Of a stretch of DNA of 11,233 nucleotides, positions 1-6,818 are shown one piece after another. The stretch spans positions 1 through 11,233 of the forward strand of contig CAMLIZ010000152.1 of NCBI GenBank assembly GCA_946480245.1, read 5' to 3'. Position 1 is the stretch's first letter. Every line of letters begins with the position of its first letter. The position numbers and the translations under genes are program-made. Under the pieces are notes generated by a model. That model ran no database searches, was not told the origin of the DNA, and saw only the letters and a list, made by a program, of their open reading frames with translations. The DNA is from an uncultured Pseudomonadota bacterium. GTDB taxonomy: Bacteria > Pseudomonadota > Gammaproteobacteria > Burkholderiales > Burkholderiaceae.

Positions 1-854
1 GCGCGCGTGATCAGCAGGTAGGTGTTGGCGTCGAAGTAGTCGCTGAACTTGTCGCCCTGGTAGCGCAGGTAGCTCTCCACCTGGAACTCGATGTCCTGCG
101 TGTTGTAGCTGAAGCGCTCGGCCTTCAGGCTGCGCCCGAACTTCTCGGCCATCACGTCGTCGCTCAGGTACGTGATGTGGCCGATCATGCGCGCCACGCG
201 CAGCCCACGCCGCGGGATCACGCCGTGCGCGTAGTAGTGGCCGCCGTGGAACTCCGGGTCGGTGACGATCGCGCGCCGCGCCACTTCGTTGAACGCGATG
301 TTCTGCGCCGACAGGTTGGGCGCAGTGGCGATCGCCACGCAATGCCGCAGGCGCTTCGGATAGCGCAAGGCCCACGACAGCGCCTGCATGCCGCCCAGGC
401 TGCCGCCCAGCACCGCCGCCAGCTGGGTGATGCCCAGGCGGTCGAGCAGGCGGGCCTGCGCGTCCACCCAGTCCTCCACGGTGACCACCGGAAAGTCGGC
501 GCCGTAGGGCTGGCCGGTGGCCGGGTTGGTGTGCATCGGCCCGGTGGAGCCGAAGCACGAGCCGGGGTTGTTGACGCCGATGACGAAGAAGCGGTGCGTG
601 TCCAGCGGCTTGCCGGGCCCGATGAGGTTGTCCCACCAACCTTCGCTCTTGGCCAGGCCCTCGTAGGTGCCGGCCACGTGGTGTGACGCATTCAATGCGT
701 GGCACACGAGCACGGCGTTGCTCTTGTCGGCGTTGAGCGTGCCGTAGGTCTCGTAGACCAGCGTGTAGTCGCGCAGGCTGGCGCCGCTCCTGAGGGCAAG
801 CGGCTCCCCGAACGCCATCTGCTGCGGGGTGACGGTCCCGACGGATGAAGTCAT
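1..854 (-). CDS. metX: Homoserine O-acetyltransferase MetX, 3' end missing
   Basis: Alpha/beta-hydrolase enzyme that transfers an acyl group, normally acetyl, from CoA to the hydroxyl of L-homoserine, committing it to methionine synthesis in the cytoplasm. About 284 N-terminal residues are visible. Family hallmarks are the start [11 protein letters not shown], the [26 protein letters not shown] segment, [12 protein letters not shown], and the nucleophile elbow GGSLGGMQ with Ser152. The Asp and His of the catalytic triad lie in the missing part, since the family is usually about 370-400 residues. The ATG at 854-852 fits the usual MetX N-terminus. No clear Shine-Dalgarno precedes it; the leader instead holds a SAM-II aptamer and a terminator hairpin, which fits a methionine gene. 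Substrate preference (acetyl versus succinyl) cannot be settled here. Identification is firm. Confidence 0.95.
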   Translation of the reverse strand, partial: MTSSVGTVTPQQMAFGEPLALRSGASLRDYTLVYETYGTLNADKSNAVLVCHALNASHHVAGTYEGLAKSEGWWDNLIGPGKPLDTHRFFVIGVNNPGSCFGSTGPMHTNPATGQPYGADFPVVTVEDWVDAQARLLDRLGITQLAAVLGGSLGGMQALSWALRYPKRLRHCVAIATAPNLSAQNIAFNEVARRAIVTDPEFHGGHYYAHGVIPRRGLRVARMIGHITYLSDDVMAEKFGRSLKAERFSYNTQDIEFQVESYLRYQGDKFSDYFDANTYLLITR

Positions 855-864
855 GAACGGGTTG

Positions 865-899
865 AAAGCAAAACACCCGGCTCGCATCGAGACCGGGTG
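865..899 (-). terminator. Intrinsic terminator in the metX leader
   Basis: Read on the minus strand, CACCCGG (899-893) pairs with CCGGGTG (880-874), and CTCG (891-888) with CGAG (884-881), with one bulged base and a three-base loop. The stem is followed directly by TTTTGCTTT (873-865). This is a strong GC stem plus U-tract lying only 10 bases before the metX start and after the SAM-II aptamer, so it most likely acts as a conditional attenuator and not as the end of an upstream gene. Confidence 0.8.
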
Positions 900-910
900 G
901 TGAGCCCATT

Positions 911-960
911 TCTCTTTAGCGGCATTTCTTGAGCGCCCGCAAGCCGGGACAAATCGGCGC
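911..960 (-). promoter_or_regulatory. SAM-II riboswitch aptamer
   Basis: S-adenosylmethionine-sensing pseudoknot RNA upstream of metX. On the minus strand, P1 is GCGCC (960-956) with GGCGC (937-933). The 18-base loop begins GATTTG and contains CCCGGCTTGC (948-939). The 3' tail carries AAATGCCGCTAAAGAG (927-912), including the conserved GCTAAA. Loop and tail can pair to close the pseudoknot. Order, spacing and conserved bases match the published metX-type SAM-II aptamer as I recall it (P1, GAUUU, CUUGC, P1', AAAUG, GCUAAA). SAM-II is known mainly from alphaproteobacteria and some other groups, and precedes metA/metX-type genes, so the context agrees. Ligand binding is inferred from the family. 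Confidence 0.88.
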
Positions 961-970
961 TGTGGAGGCA

Positions 971-976
971 AGTGTA
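971..976 (-). promoter_or_regulatory. Candidate -10 element for metX
   Basis: On the minus strand TACACT matches four of six bases of TATAAT and would place the transcription start about 7-10 bases downstream, right at the 5' edge of the SAM-II aptamer. No convincing -35 hexamer is seen at 16-18 bases. Position is the main support. Confidence 0.3.
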
Positions 977-1067
977 GCGTCGCACCGATAGACACGAGCG
1001 GGCTTCGGTTGCTAAGGTGCCGGGTTGTTCTTTTTGCTGTACGAGCTGCTCAACGGCCCGGGATGAA

Positions 1068-4000
1068 ATGTCAGGTTGGAAGAAGATGCGTCGCGCGTTG
1101 CTGGTGGCACTGGCGCTGGTGGTGGTGACGCTCGCGCTGCTGGTGGGCGACGAGGTGCAAAGCTCGCGCTGGCAGGCACGCGCCCTCACGCGGCTGGCAG
1201 GCGAGCTGCACTTCGAGCTGGGCCGCGGCCCGAGCAATGCCATCCGCTTCCCGGGCGCGGGCCCCTACGACCAGCGCCTGGGCTACACGCAGCTGCCGCA
1301 GCGCGTGCAGCTGCTGCAGCGGCAGGGCTTCGAGGTGACGGAGCAGGCGCGCATGTCGCCGCGCATGATCGAGTTGCGCGACAAGGGCGTCTTCACGCCG
1401 TATCGCGAGAAGGACTGGGCCGGCCTGGAGATTGGCGACTGCCGCGGCCAGCCCATGTACAGCACGCACTATCCGCAGCACGTGTACGAGCGCTTCGACC
1501 TCGTGCCCCCGCTGCTGGTGGACGCGCTGCTGTTCATCGAGAACCGCGAGCTGCTCGACAGCGGCCATCCGATGCGCAACCCCGCCGTCGAGTGGGACCG
1601 CTTCACCATGGCGGCGTTCGACCAGGCGTGGCGGCTGATCGACGACTCGCAGCGTGGCCCGGGGGGCAGCACGCTGGCCACGCAATTGGAGAAGTACCGC
1701 CATTCGCCCGAAGGCCGCACCGACTCAGGCAAGGAGAAGCTGCGCCAGATGGCCAGCGGCTCGATCCGCGCCTACCTCGACGGGCCGGTCACGCTGCCGT
1801 GGCGGCGCCAGCTGGTGCGCTCCTACCTCAACACGGTGCCGCTGTCGGCCAAGGCCGGGTTCGGCGAGGTCAACGGCCTGGGCGAAGGCTTGTGGGCCTG
1901 GTACGGGCGCGACTTCGAGCAGGTGAACCACCTGCTGCGCCAGCCGCTGGGCAGCGACGCGCCGCTGCCGCCGGTGCGCCGGTCGCTCGCCTTCAAGCCG
2001 CCATTGCTGCCACAGCAGGCGCTGGCCTTCAAGCAGGCGCTGTCGCTCATGATTGCGCAGCGGCGCCCCTCGCATTACCTGGTGGAGGGCGAGGACGACC
2101 TGCGCGAGCTCACCGACAGCTACCTGCGCGTGATGGCCGACGCGGGCGTGATCCCGCCGCAACTGCGCGATGCGGCGCTGCCGATCCGCCTGCAGCTGCG
2201 CCGCCAGGCCATCGCAGAGCCGCAGGCCTCGTACATCGACCGCAAGGCGGCCAACGCCGTGCGCGGCCGGCTCGCCAGCCTGATGAACCTGCAGCGCGCC
2301 TACGACCTCGACCGCCTCGACCTGCGCGCCGCCAGCACGCTGGACAGCCAGGTGCAGCGCGCGGCCACGCAGCTGCTGCGCAGCCTGCGCGACCCGGTCG
2401 CGGCCAAGGCCGCCGGGCTGTACGGCTTTCGCCTGCTGAAGGACGGCGACGACACCAGCAAGCTCACGCTCAGCTTCACGCTGTTCGAGCGCACGTCCAA
2501 GGGCAACCTCCTGCGCGTGCAGACCGACAACGTGGACCAGCCCTTCGACCTCAACGAAGGCGCGCGCCTGGACCTTGGCTCCACCTCGAAGCTGCGCACG
2601 CTGGTCACCTACCTGGAACTGATCGCCGAGATGCACCAGCGCTGGAGCGGGCTGGACCGGCAGGCCCTGCAGCAGGTGCAGGTGCACCCGAAGGACCCTC
2701 TCGCGCAATGGTCGCGAGACTACCTGCTGCACGCCGAGGACAAGAGCCTGAAGGCGATGCTCGACGCAGCGATGGACAGGCGTTACTCCGGCAGCACCGG
2801 CGAGACCTTCTTCACCGGCGGCGGCGCGCACCACTTCGTGAACTTCGAGCGCGAGGAGGATTTCCAGACCTTCACCGTGCGAGACGCGCTCAAGCACTCG
2901 GTGAACCTGGCCTTTATCCGCATCATGCGCGACGTGGTGTACCACGTGATGGCCGAGTCGCCGCAGGCGCAGGGCGTGCTGCAGGACGACCCTGAAGACC
3001 CGGCACGCCAGCTCTACCTGTCCCGCTTCGCGGACAAGGAAGGGCGCGAGTTCCTGGGTCGCTTCTACGCCAAGTTGCAGAGCAAGGGCGCCAACGAGGC
3101 CGAGACGCTGCTGCTGAAGGATGCGCGCAAGCCCACGCCGGCGCGGCTGGCGGCGATGTTCTACGCGCTGGAGCCGGACGCCGCTGCGCCCGAGCTCGCG
3201 GAGTTTCTCGCGCGCCACGGCGAGGCCGGGTTGAGCGACAGCGCCGTGCAGGCGCTGCACGACAAGTACGGCCCCGAGCGCTGGTCGATCTCCGACCGCG
3301 GCTACCTCGGCGGCGTGCACCCGCTGGAGCTGTGGCTGGCCGGCTACCTGCGCCACCACCCCAAGGCCACCTTCAGCGACGCAGTGGCGGCCAGCAAGGA
3401 GGTGCGGCAGGAGGTGTACACGTGGCTGTTCAAGACGCGCCACAAGAGCGCGCAGGACGTGCGCATCCGCCAGGTCGTGGAGCAGGAGGCCTTCGCCGAG
3501 ATCGGGCGGCGCTGGCGCCGCCTGGGCTATCCGTTCGCGGCGCTCACGCCCTCGTACGCTGCGGCGCTCGGCGCCTCGGGCGACCGGCCGGCGGCGCTGG
3601 CCGAGTTGATGGGCATCCTGCTGAACCACGGCGTGCGGCTGCCCACGCGCCGCGTCACCGGCCTGCACTTCGCCGCCGACACGCCGTACGAAACGCGGCT
3701 GCAGGTGACCCCCGCGCAAGGCGAGCGCGTGCTGCCGGCCGAAGTGGCCGACACCGCGCGCGAGGCCACCATCGGCGTGGTCGAGGGCGGCACCGCGGGC
3801 CGACTGCACGGCGTGTTCGTGCGCCCGGACGGCACGCCGGTGCCGGTGGGCGGCAAGACCGGCACCGGCGACCATCGCTTCGACGTCTACGGCCGCCATG
3901 GCGAGCTGGTGTCGCAGCGTGTGGTCAACCGCACCGCGACCTTCGTGTTCTTCATCGGCGACCGCTACTTCGGCACGATGATGGCCTACGTGCACGAGCC

Positions 4001-4127
4001 CTATGCAGCGAAGTACAAGTTCACCAGCGCGCTGCCGGCCCAGTTGCTGAAGGCGCTGTCGCCGGCGCTGCTGCCGCTGCTCGACCAGCAGCGCAGCTGC
4101 GGTGCGCCGGTGCTCGCTGCACGTTAG
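1068..4127 (+). CDS. Class A penicillin-binding-like protein (GT51 + transpeptidase)
   Basis: Large inner-membrane peptidoglycan synthase-like protein of about 1019 residues, longer than E. coli PBP1a/1b/1c. A short basic N-terminus is followed by one membrane anchor (about residues 8-27) with the rest periplasmic. The GT51 domain (about 140-310) shows FIENRELL with Glu158, GGSTLATQLEKY (199-210), a segment ending EKLRQM, and the SYLN helix. The transpeptidase half has STSK (Ser505, Lys508), SVN (611-613) and KTGTG (Lys930), so acylation chemistry looks intact. A roughly 320-residue stretch separates SVN from KTG, which accounts for the extra length. GT51 motifs deviate: the usual ED is EN, and the RKxxE position reads EKLRQ, so polymerase activity is uncertain. 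The ATG at 1068 is chosen; an in-frame ATG at 1086 has a better ribosome site (GGAAGAAG) and is a real alternative. The gene stands alone, divergent from metX and convergent with the racemase gene. Confidence 0.85.
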   Translation: MSGWKKMRRALLVALALVVVTLALLVGDEVQSSRWQARALTRLAGELHFELGRGPSNAIRFPGAGPYDQRLGYTQLPQRVQLLQRQGFEVTEQARMSPRMIELRDKGVFTPYREKDWAGLEIGDCRGQPMYSTHYPQHVYERFDLVPPLLVDALLFIENRELLDSGHPMRNPAVEWDRFTMAAFDQAWRLIDDSQRGPGGSTLATQLEKYRHSPEGRTDSGKEKLRQMASGSIRAYLDGPVTLPWRRQLVRSYLNTVPLSAKAGFGEVNGLGEGLWAWYGRDFEQVNHLLRQPLGSDAPLPPVRRSLAFKPPLLPQQALAFKQALSLMIAQRRPSHYLVEGEDDLRELTDSYLRVMADAGVIPPQLRDAALPIRLQLRRQAIAEPQASYIDRKAANAVRGRLASLMNLQRAYDLDRLDLRAASTLDSQVQRAATQLLRSLRDPVAAKAAGLYGFRLLKDGDDTSKLTLSFTLFERTSKGNLLRVQTDNVDQPFDLNEGARLDLGSTSKLRTLVTYLELIAEMHQRWSGLDRQALQQVQVHPKDPLAQWSRDYLLHAEDKSLKAMLDAAMDRRYSGSTGETFFTGGGAHHFVNFEREEDFQTFTVRDALKHSVNLAFIRIMRDVVYHVMAESPQAQGVLQDDPEDPARQLYLSRFADKEGREFLGRFYAKLQSKGANEAETLLLKDARKPTPARLAAMFYALEPDAAAPELAEFLARHGEAGLSDSAVQALHDKYGPERWSISDRGYLGGVHPLELWLAGYLRHHPKATFSDAVAASKEVRQEVYTWLFKTRHKSAQDVRIRQVVEQEAFAEIGRRWRRLGYPFAALTPSYAAALGASGDRPAALAELMGILLNHGVRLPTRRVTGLHFAADTPYETRLQVTPAQGERVLPAEVADTAREATIGVVEGGTAGRLHGVFVRPDGTPVPVGGKTGTGDHRFDVYGRHGELVSQRVVNRTATFVFFIGDRYFGTMMAYVHEPYAAKYKFTSALPAQLLKALSPALLPLLDQQRSCGAPVLAAR

Positions 4128-4864
4128 CGGGCGGGCACCGTTTCCGGCGGGCAAGGCATGCGCTGGCGCAACGCCCAGCGCACGGTGGCCTCCGCCAGCA
4201 GTTGCGTCGCGTCGAAGGTGGGTACGCCCGCGCTATGGGCATCGAGCACGAGCGGGATCTCCGTGCAGGCATACACCAGCGCCTGCGCACCTTGGGCCAC
4301 CAGCGCTGCGGCAGCATCGGCCAGCAACGCACGCCCCTCGACCCGGCGTGCCTGCTTGACCGCGGCGATGCCCTGGCTCACCTGCGCCTGCTGCGCCGTC
4401 GGCGCCAGCCATCGCAGCTCACGCGAGGACCGCGCACGGCTGCGCCGGGGGTAGAGCTCGCCACGCACGGTGGCTTCCGTGGCCAGCAGGCCGACCGCGA
4501 GCGGAGCGTGGCCGGGCAACGATGCGTCGAGCGCATCCAGCACGGCGTCGACGATGTGCAGCATCGGTAGCGGCATGGCGGCCTGGACCTCGTCGAACCA
4601 CAGGTGCGCCGTGTTGCACGGCATCACGATCAGCCGTGCACCGGCGCGTTGCAGCCGACGTGCCACCTGCGCCAGCATCGGCGCAGGCGACGGCGCGCCA
4701 AGCAGGTAGGAGGCGGCCCGATCGGGGATCTGCGGCAGCGCGTGGATCAGCACCGGCAGGTGGTCCTGGTCGCGCGCGGCCGGCGTGGCGGCGATCAGCT
4801 TGGCATAGAAGTCGGCCGTGGCCGCCGGGCCCATGCCGCCCAGCACGCCGATCGTCGGGAACAT
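4124..4864 (-). CDS. Aspartate/glutamate racemase family protein
   Basis: 246-residue cytoplasmic protein of the cofactor-independent Asp/Glu racemase superfamily (YgeA/COG1794 type), which interconverts L and D amino acids by a two-cysteine mechanism. The N-terminus IGVLGGMGPAATADFY is the family signature. Both catalytic cysteines are present: Cys83 in MPCNTAH and Cys200 in YACTEIP, at typical spacing for a two-domain fold. The start is supported by GGAG (4873-4870) five bases before the ATG. The gene begins 19 bases after the binding-protein gene and is probably co-transcribed with it, which fits an acidic amino-acid substrate. Its stop overlaps the stop of the convergent PBP gene. Exact substrate is unknown; family members act on Asp, Glu, or broader amino acids such as homoserine, and related hydantoin racemases exist. 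Confidence 0.88.
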   Translation of the reverse strand: MFPTIGVLGGMGPAATADFYAKLIAATPAARDQDHLPVLIHALPQIPDRAASYLLGAPSPAPMLAQVARRLQRAGARLIVMPCNTAHLWFDEVQAAMPLPMLHIVDAVLDALDASLPGHAPLAVGLLATEATVRGELYPRRSRARSSRELRWLAPTAQQAQVSQGIAAVKQARRVEGRALLADAAAALVAQGAQALVYACTEIPLVLDAHSAGVPTFDATQLLAEATVRWALRQRMPCPPETVPAR

Positions 4865-4883
4865 GGCTGCTCCGCGCTCGGCG

Positions 4884-5789
4884 TCAGGCGGCCGGCTTGT
4901 CGCTCGGCGACTTCAGGTTCTCGCGCAGTGCGTCGCTCATCGGCAGGTTGAGGTTCATGCCGCGCGGCGGTATCGGCGACTGGAACCACTTCTTGTAGAG
5001 CCGCTCGAACTCGCCGCTGCGCATCGCGTCGACCAGCGTGGCGTCGACCAGCTTCTTGAACTCGGGGTCGTTCTTGCGCAGCATGATGGCGTAGGGTTCG
5101 ACCTGCAGCGCGTCACCCACGACGGTCCACGCCGAAGGGTCCTTGGCGTTGGCGGCCAGCCCGAACAGCAGCACGTCGTCCATCGCGAACGCCGTGGCAC
5201 GGCCGTCCTCGACCAGCAGCATCGAATCCGCATGGTCCTTGCCCAGCACGAAGCTCAGGTCGAGGTTCTGCTGCGCGTTGTACTTGCGCAGCACCTGGTA
5301 GTTGGTGGTGCCGCTGGTGGTGGCCACCGCCTTGCCCTTGAGGTCGGGCCAGTTGCGCACCCCGGAGTTCTTCTTCACCAGCAGGCGCGTGCCGGTGTAG
5401 AAGTAGTTGACGGCGAAGTCGACCTGCTCGTGCCGCGCGGTGTTGTTGGTGGTGGACCCGCACTCGATGTCGACGGTGCCGTTGGCAAGCAGCGGCATGC
5501 GGTTGCCGGAGGTCACCATCTCGTATTGCACCTTGAGGTCGGGCCGCTTCAGCTGCGTCTTCACCGCATCGACCACGCGCCTGCACAGGTCGACGCCGAA
5601 GCCCACCGGCTGCGTTCCGACGAGGTAGCTGAACGGCACCGAGGACTCGCGGTAGGCCACGTGGATCACGCCGGACTGCGCCACCTTGGCGAGCGTACCG
5701 GTGTCCTGCGCGTGCGCAGCGTGGGCCACGAACAGCGATGCGGCGATGGCGACGGCCAGGCCGACAGGGGACAGGCGCAACACGGACAT
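4884..5789 (-). CDS. Periplasmic glutamate/aspartate-type ABC substrate-binding protein
   Basis: 301-residue family 3 solute-binding protein (SBP_bac_3, GltI-like) that captures an amino acid in the periplasm for an ABC importer. A Sec signal peptide is clear: a basic start, a hydrophobic core and AHA-QD with cleavage after about residue 27. Then come GVIHVAYRESSVPFSY, VGFGVDLCRRVVDAV, TSGNRMPLLANGTVDIECGSTTNN and the hinge region KGKAVATTSGTTNYQVL. The ECGSTTNN block and the preceding Arg resemble glutamate/aspartate binders. The start is backed by AAGGA (5799-5795) six bases upstream. No permease or ATPase of the polar amino-acid type is nearby, so it either uses a pump encoded elsewhere or acts as an orphan sensor/binder. 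The adjoining racemase gene suggests an Asp/Glu ligand; this is inference. Confidence 0.9.
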   Translation of the reverse strand: MSVLRLSPVGLAVAIAASLFVAHAAHAQDTGTLAKVAQSGVIHVAYRESSVPFSYLVGTQPVGFGVDLCRRVVDAVKTQLKRPDLKVQYEMVTSGNRMPLLANGTVDIECGSTTNNTARHEQVDFAVNYFYTGTRLLVKKNSGVRNWPDLKGKAVATTSGTTNYQVLRKYNAQQNLDLSFVLGKDHADSMLLVEDGRATAFAMDDVLLFGLAANAKDPSAWTVVGDALQVEPYAIMLRKNDPEFKKLVDATLVDAMRSGEFERLYKKWFQSPIPPRGMNLNLPMSDALRENLKSPSDKPAA

Positions 5790-5794
5790 GTCGT

Positions 5795-5799
5795 TCCTT
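5795..5799 (-). promoter_or_regulatory. Shine-Dalgarno of the binding-protein gene
   Basis: AAGGA on the minus strand, five to six bases before the ATG at 5789; it fixes the start that yields a full signal peptide. Confidence 0.75.
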
Positions 5800-5836
5800 T
5801 CACGGCGCCGCTGGCGCCTCTGATGATGAGGGGCTC

Positions 5837-5842
5837 AGTCTA
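5837..5842 (-). promoter_or_regulatory. Candidate -10 of the binding-protein/racemase operon
   Basis: TAGACT on the minus strand (four of six bases of TATAAT), about 47 bases before the start codon. The corresponding -35 region (TTCCGG) is poor, as is common for activator-dependent promoters. If real, the dyad at 5880-5896 would be centred near -58, close to where LysR-type activators usually bind. Weak by sequence alone. Confidence 0.28.
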
Positions 5843-5879
5843 GGCAGCGACCGGGTGGCGCCGGAAGTGACAAAGTCGT

Positions 5880-5896
5880 TGCGGGGTATGCCCGCA
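5880..5896. promoter_or_regulatory. Perfect dyad, possible LysR operator
   Basis: TGCGGG-GTATG-CCCGCA, a perfect 6-bp inverted repeat with a 5-base centre, in the gap between the LysR gene and the binding-protein gene. It is not a textbook T-N11-A box, but size and place suit a dimeric regulator. In RNA it could also form a small hairpin. Confidence 0.35.
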
Positions 5897-5920
5897 GCGC
5901 CTACCCCCCACCCCCCGCGA

Positions 5921-5953
5921 GATTGGCGGGGCAGCCGGCGCCTGCAGCCAATC
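5921..5953. repeat. Inverted repeat / hairpin after the LysR gene
   Basis: GATTGGC (5921-5927) and GCCAATC (5947-5953) are perfect inverted copies, and within them GCAG (5931-5934) pairs with CTGC (5942-5945). The hairpin lies about 20 bases beyond the LysR stop and could end or stabilise that transcript, but no U-tract follows on either strand, so a classical intrinsic terminator is not claimed. Confidence 0.45.
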
Positions 5954-5971
5954 GGCGGGATGGGGGCCCAG

Positions 5972-6808
5972 TTAGTCGGCGGCCGCGCTGGACGGCAGGT
6001 CGCGCGGGCGCAGCGCGTACACCGTGACCGCAATCTCCGGCGCCAGCGGCAGCACGCGCAGCGACGGATGCCGGCGCGCATAGCCGGCCGTGATGCTGTC
6101 CAGCAGCGCCCAGCCGAAGCCGTGCATCGCCAGTTCCACCGCCGCGTGATAGCTGTGTGCCAGCGCGCGGGATTGCGGCTTCACCTGGTGCGCCAGGCAG
6201 GCGGCATGCAGCAGGCGGCCCAGCGGGTCGGAGGCGTCGAGGTCGATGACCGGATGCCGGCCCAGCGCCTCGATCGGCACCGCGTCGCCGGCCAGGTCGG
6301 TGCCCACGCACACGATGCGGCCCTCGGCGATCGGCTGGTTCAGCAGCGCAGGGTGCGACGACGGCTCGAACGCGAAACCCACGTCGGCCTCGCGCAGCGC
6401 CAGGCTCTCGGCGATCTGGCGCGAATGCAGGGTGCGCAGGGAGAAGCGCGTCTTCGGCCGCTTGCGGCTCCAGCGTCCCAGCGCCTGCGGCAGCGCCTCC
6501 AGCGCCAGGCCGGGCACGCACAGCACACGCAGCATGGCCTCGCTGCCCTGCCCGAGGTTGGCCACGACGCGGCGTACCGCGTCCAGCCGCAGGTGCAGCT
6601 GCTCCACCTCCGGGAACAGCTGATGCGCCTCGGTGGTGGGCACCAGGCGGCCGCGCACGCGCTGGAACAAGGGCACGCCCACATGCGCTTCGGCCTGCTG
6701 CAGCAGGCGCGTGGCGGCCGGCTGCGTGATGTGCAGCATCTGCGCCGCGCCCTTGACGGTGCCCGACTGCATCACCGCGTAGAAGATCTCGATGTAGCGG
6801 ATGCGCAT
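5972..6808 (-). CDS. LysR-family transcriptional regulator
   Basis: 278-residue DNA-binding regulator, slightly short for the family (about 290-310). The N-terminal winged helix-turn-helix is clear: RYIEIFYAVMQSGTVKGAAQMLHITQPAATRLLQQAE, with the recognition helix at about residues 27-40, followed by a linker helix. The remainder (about 90-270) is the periplasmic-binding-like effector domain. Its start lies 10 bases after the stop of the ABC permease gene, with GAGG in the gap, so it is probably the last gene of the exporter operon. Downstream, across 182 bases, lies the binding-protein/racemase pair. It could regulate the pump, the amino-acid genes, or both. Effector not predictable from sequence; LysR identity is firm. 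Confidence 0.92.
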   Translation of the reverse strand: MRIRYIEIFYAVMQSGTVKGAAQMLHITQPAATRLLQQAEAHVGVPLFQRVRGRLVPTTEAHQLFPEVEQLHLRLDAVRRVVANLGQGSEAMLRVLCVPGLALEALPQALGRWSRKRPKTRFSLRTLHSRQIAESLALREADVGFAFEPSSHPALLNQPIAEGRIVCVGTDLAGDAVPIEALGRHPVIDLDASDPLGRLLHAACLAHQVKPQSRALAHSYHAAVELAMHGFGWALLDSITAGYARRHPSLRVLPLAPEIAVTVYALRPRDLPSSAAAD

Positions 6809-6818
6809 CGGCCCACCC

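Noticed and set aside
177..686. Plus-strand open frame opposite metX
   Set aside because: Antisense of a well-conserved enzyme gene; no domain or plausible ribosome site.
860..909. Small upstream frame beginning at the ATG just after the SAM-II aptamer (909-907, minus)
   Set aside because: It is preceded by an AAAGAG that could mimic a ribosome site, but it is out of frame with metX, has no leader-peptide character such as Met codon runs, and passes into metX without a recognisable end.
1076..2995. A 639-codon plus-strand frame overlapping the PBP-like gene
   Set aside because: Low-complexity Ala/Arg/Gly composition typical of a shifted frame of a GC-rich gene.
1725..4154. An 809-codon open frame on the minus strand, antisense to the PBP-like gene
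   Set aside because: It is His/Arg/Ala/Val-rich with no recognisable domain, and arises from the strong third-position GC of the sense gene, whose active-site motifs are clear.
5804..5818. GGCGCC-AGC-GGCGCC repeat in the binding-protein leader
   Set aside because: Can form a small hairpin, but GGCGCC is common by chance at this GC content and nothing else supports a regulatory role.
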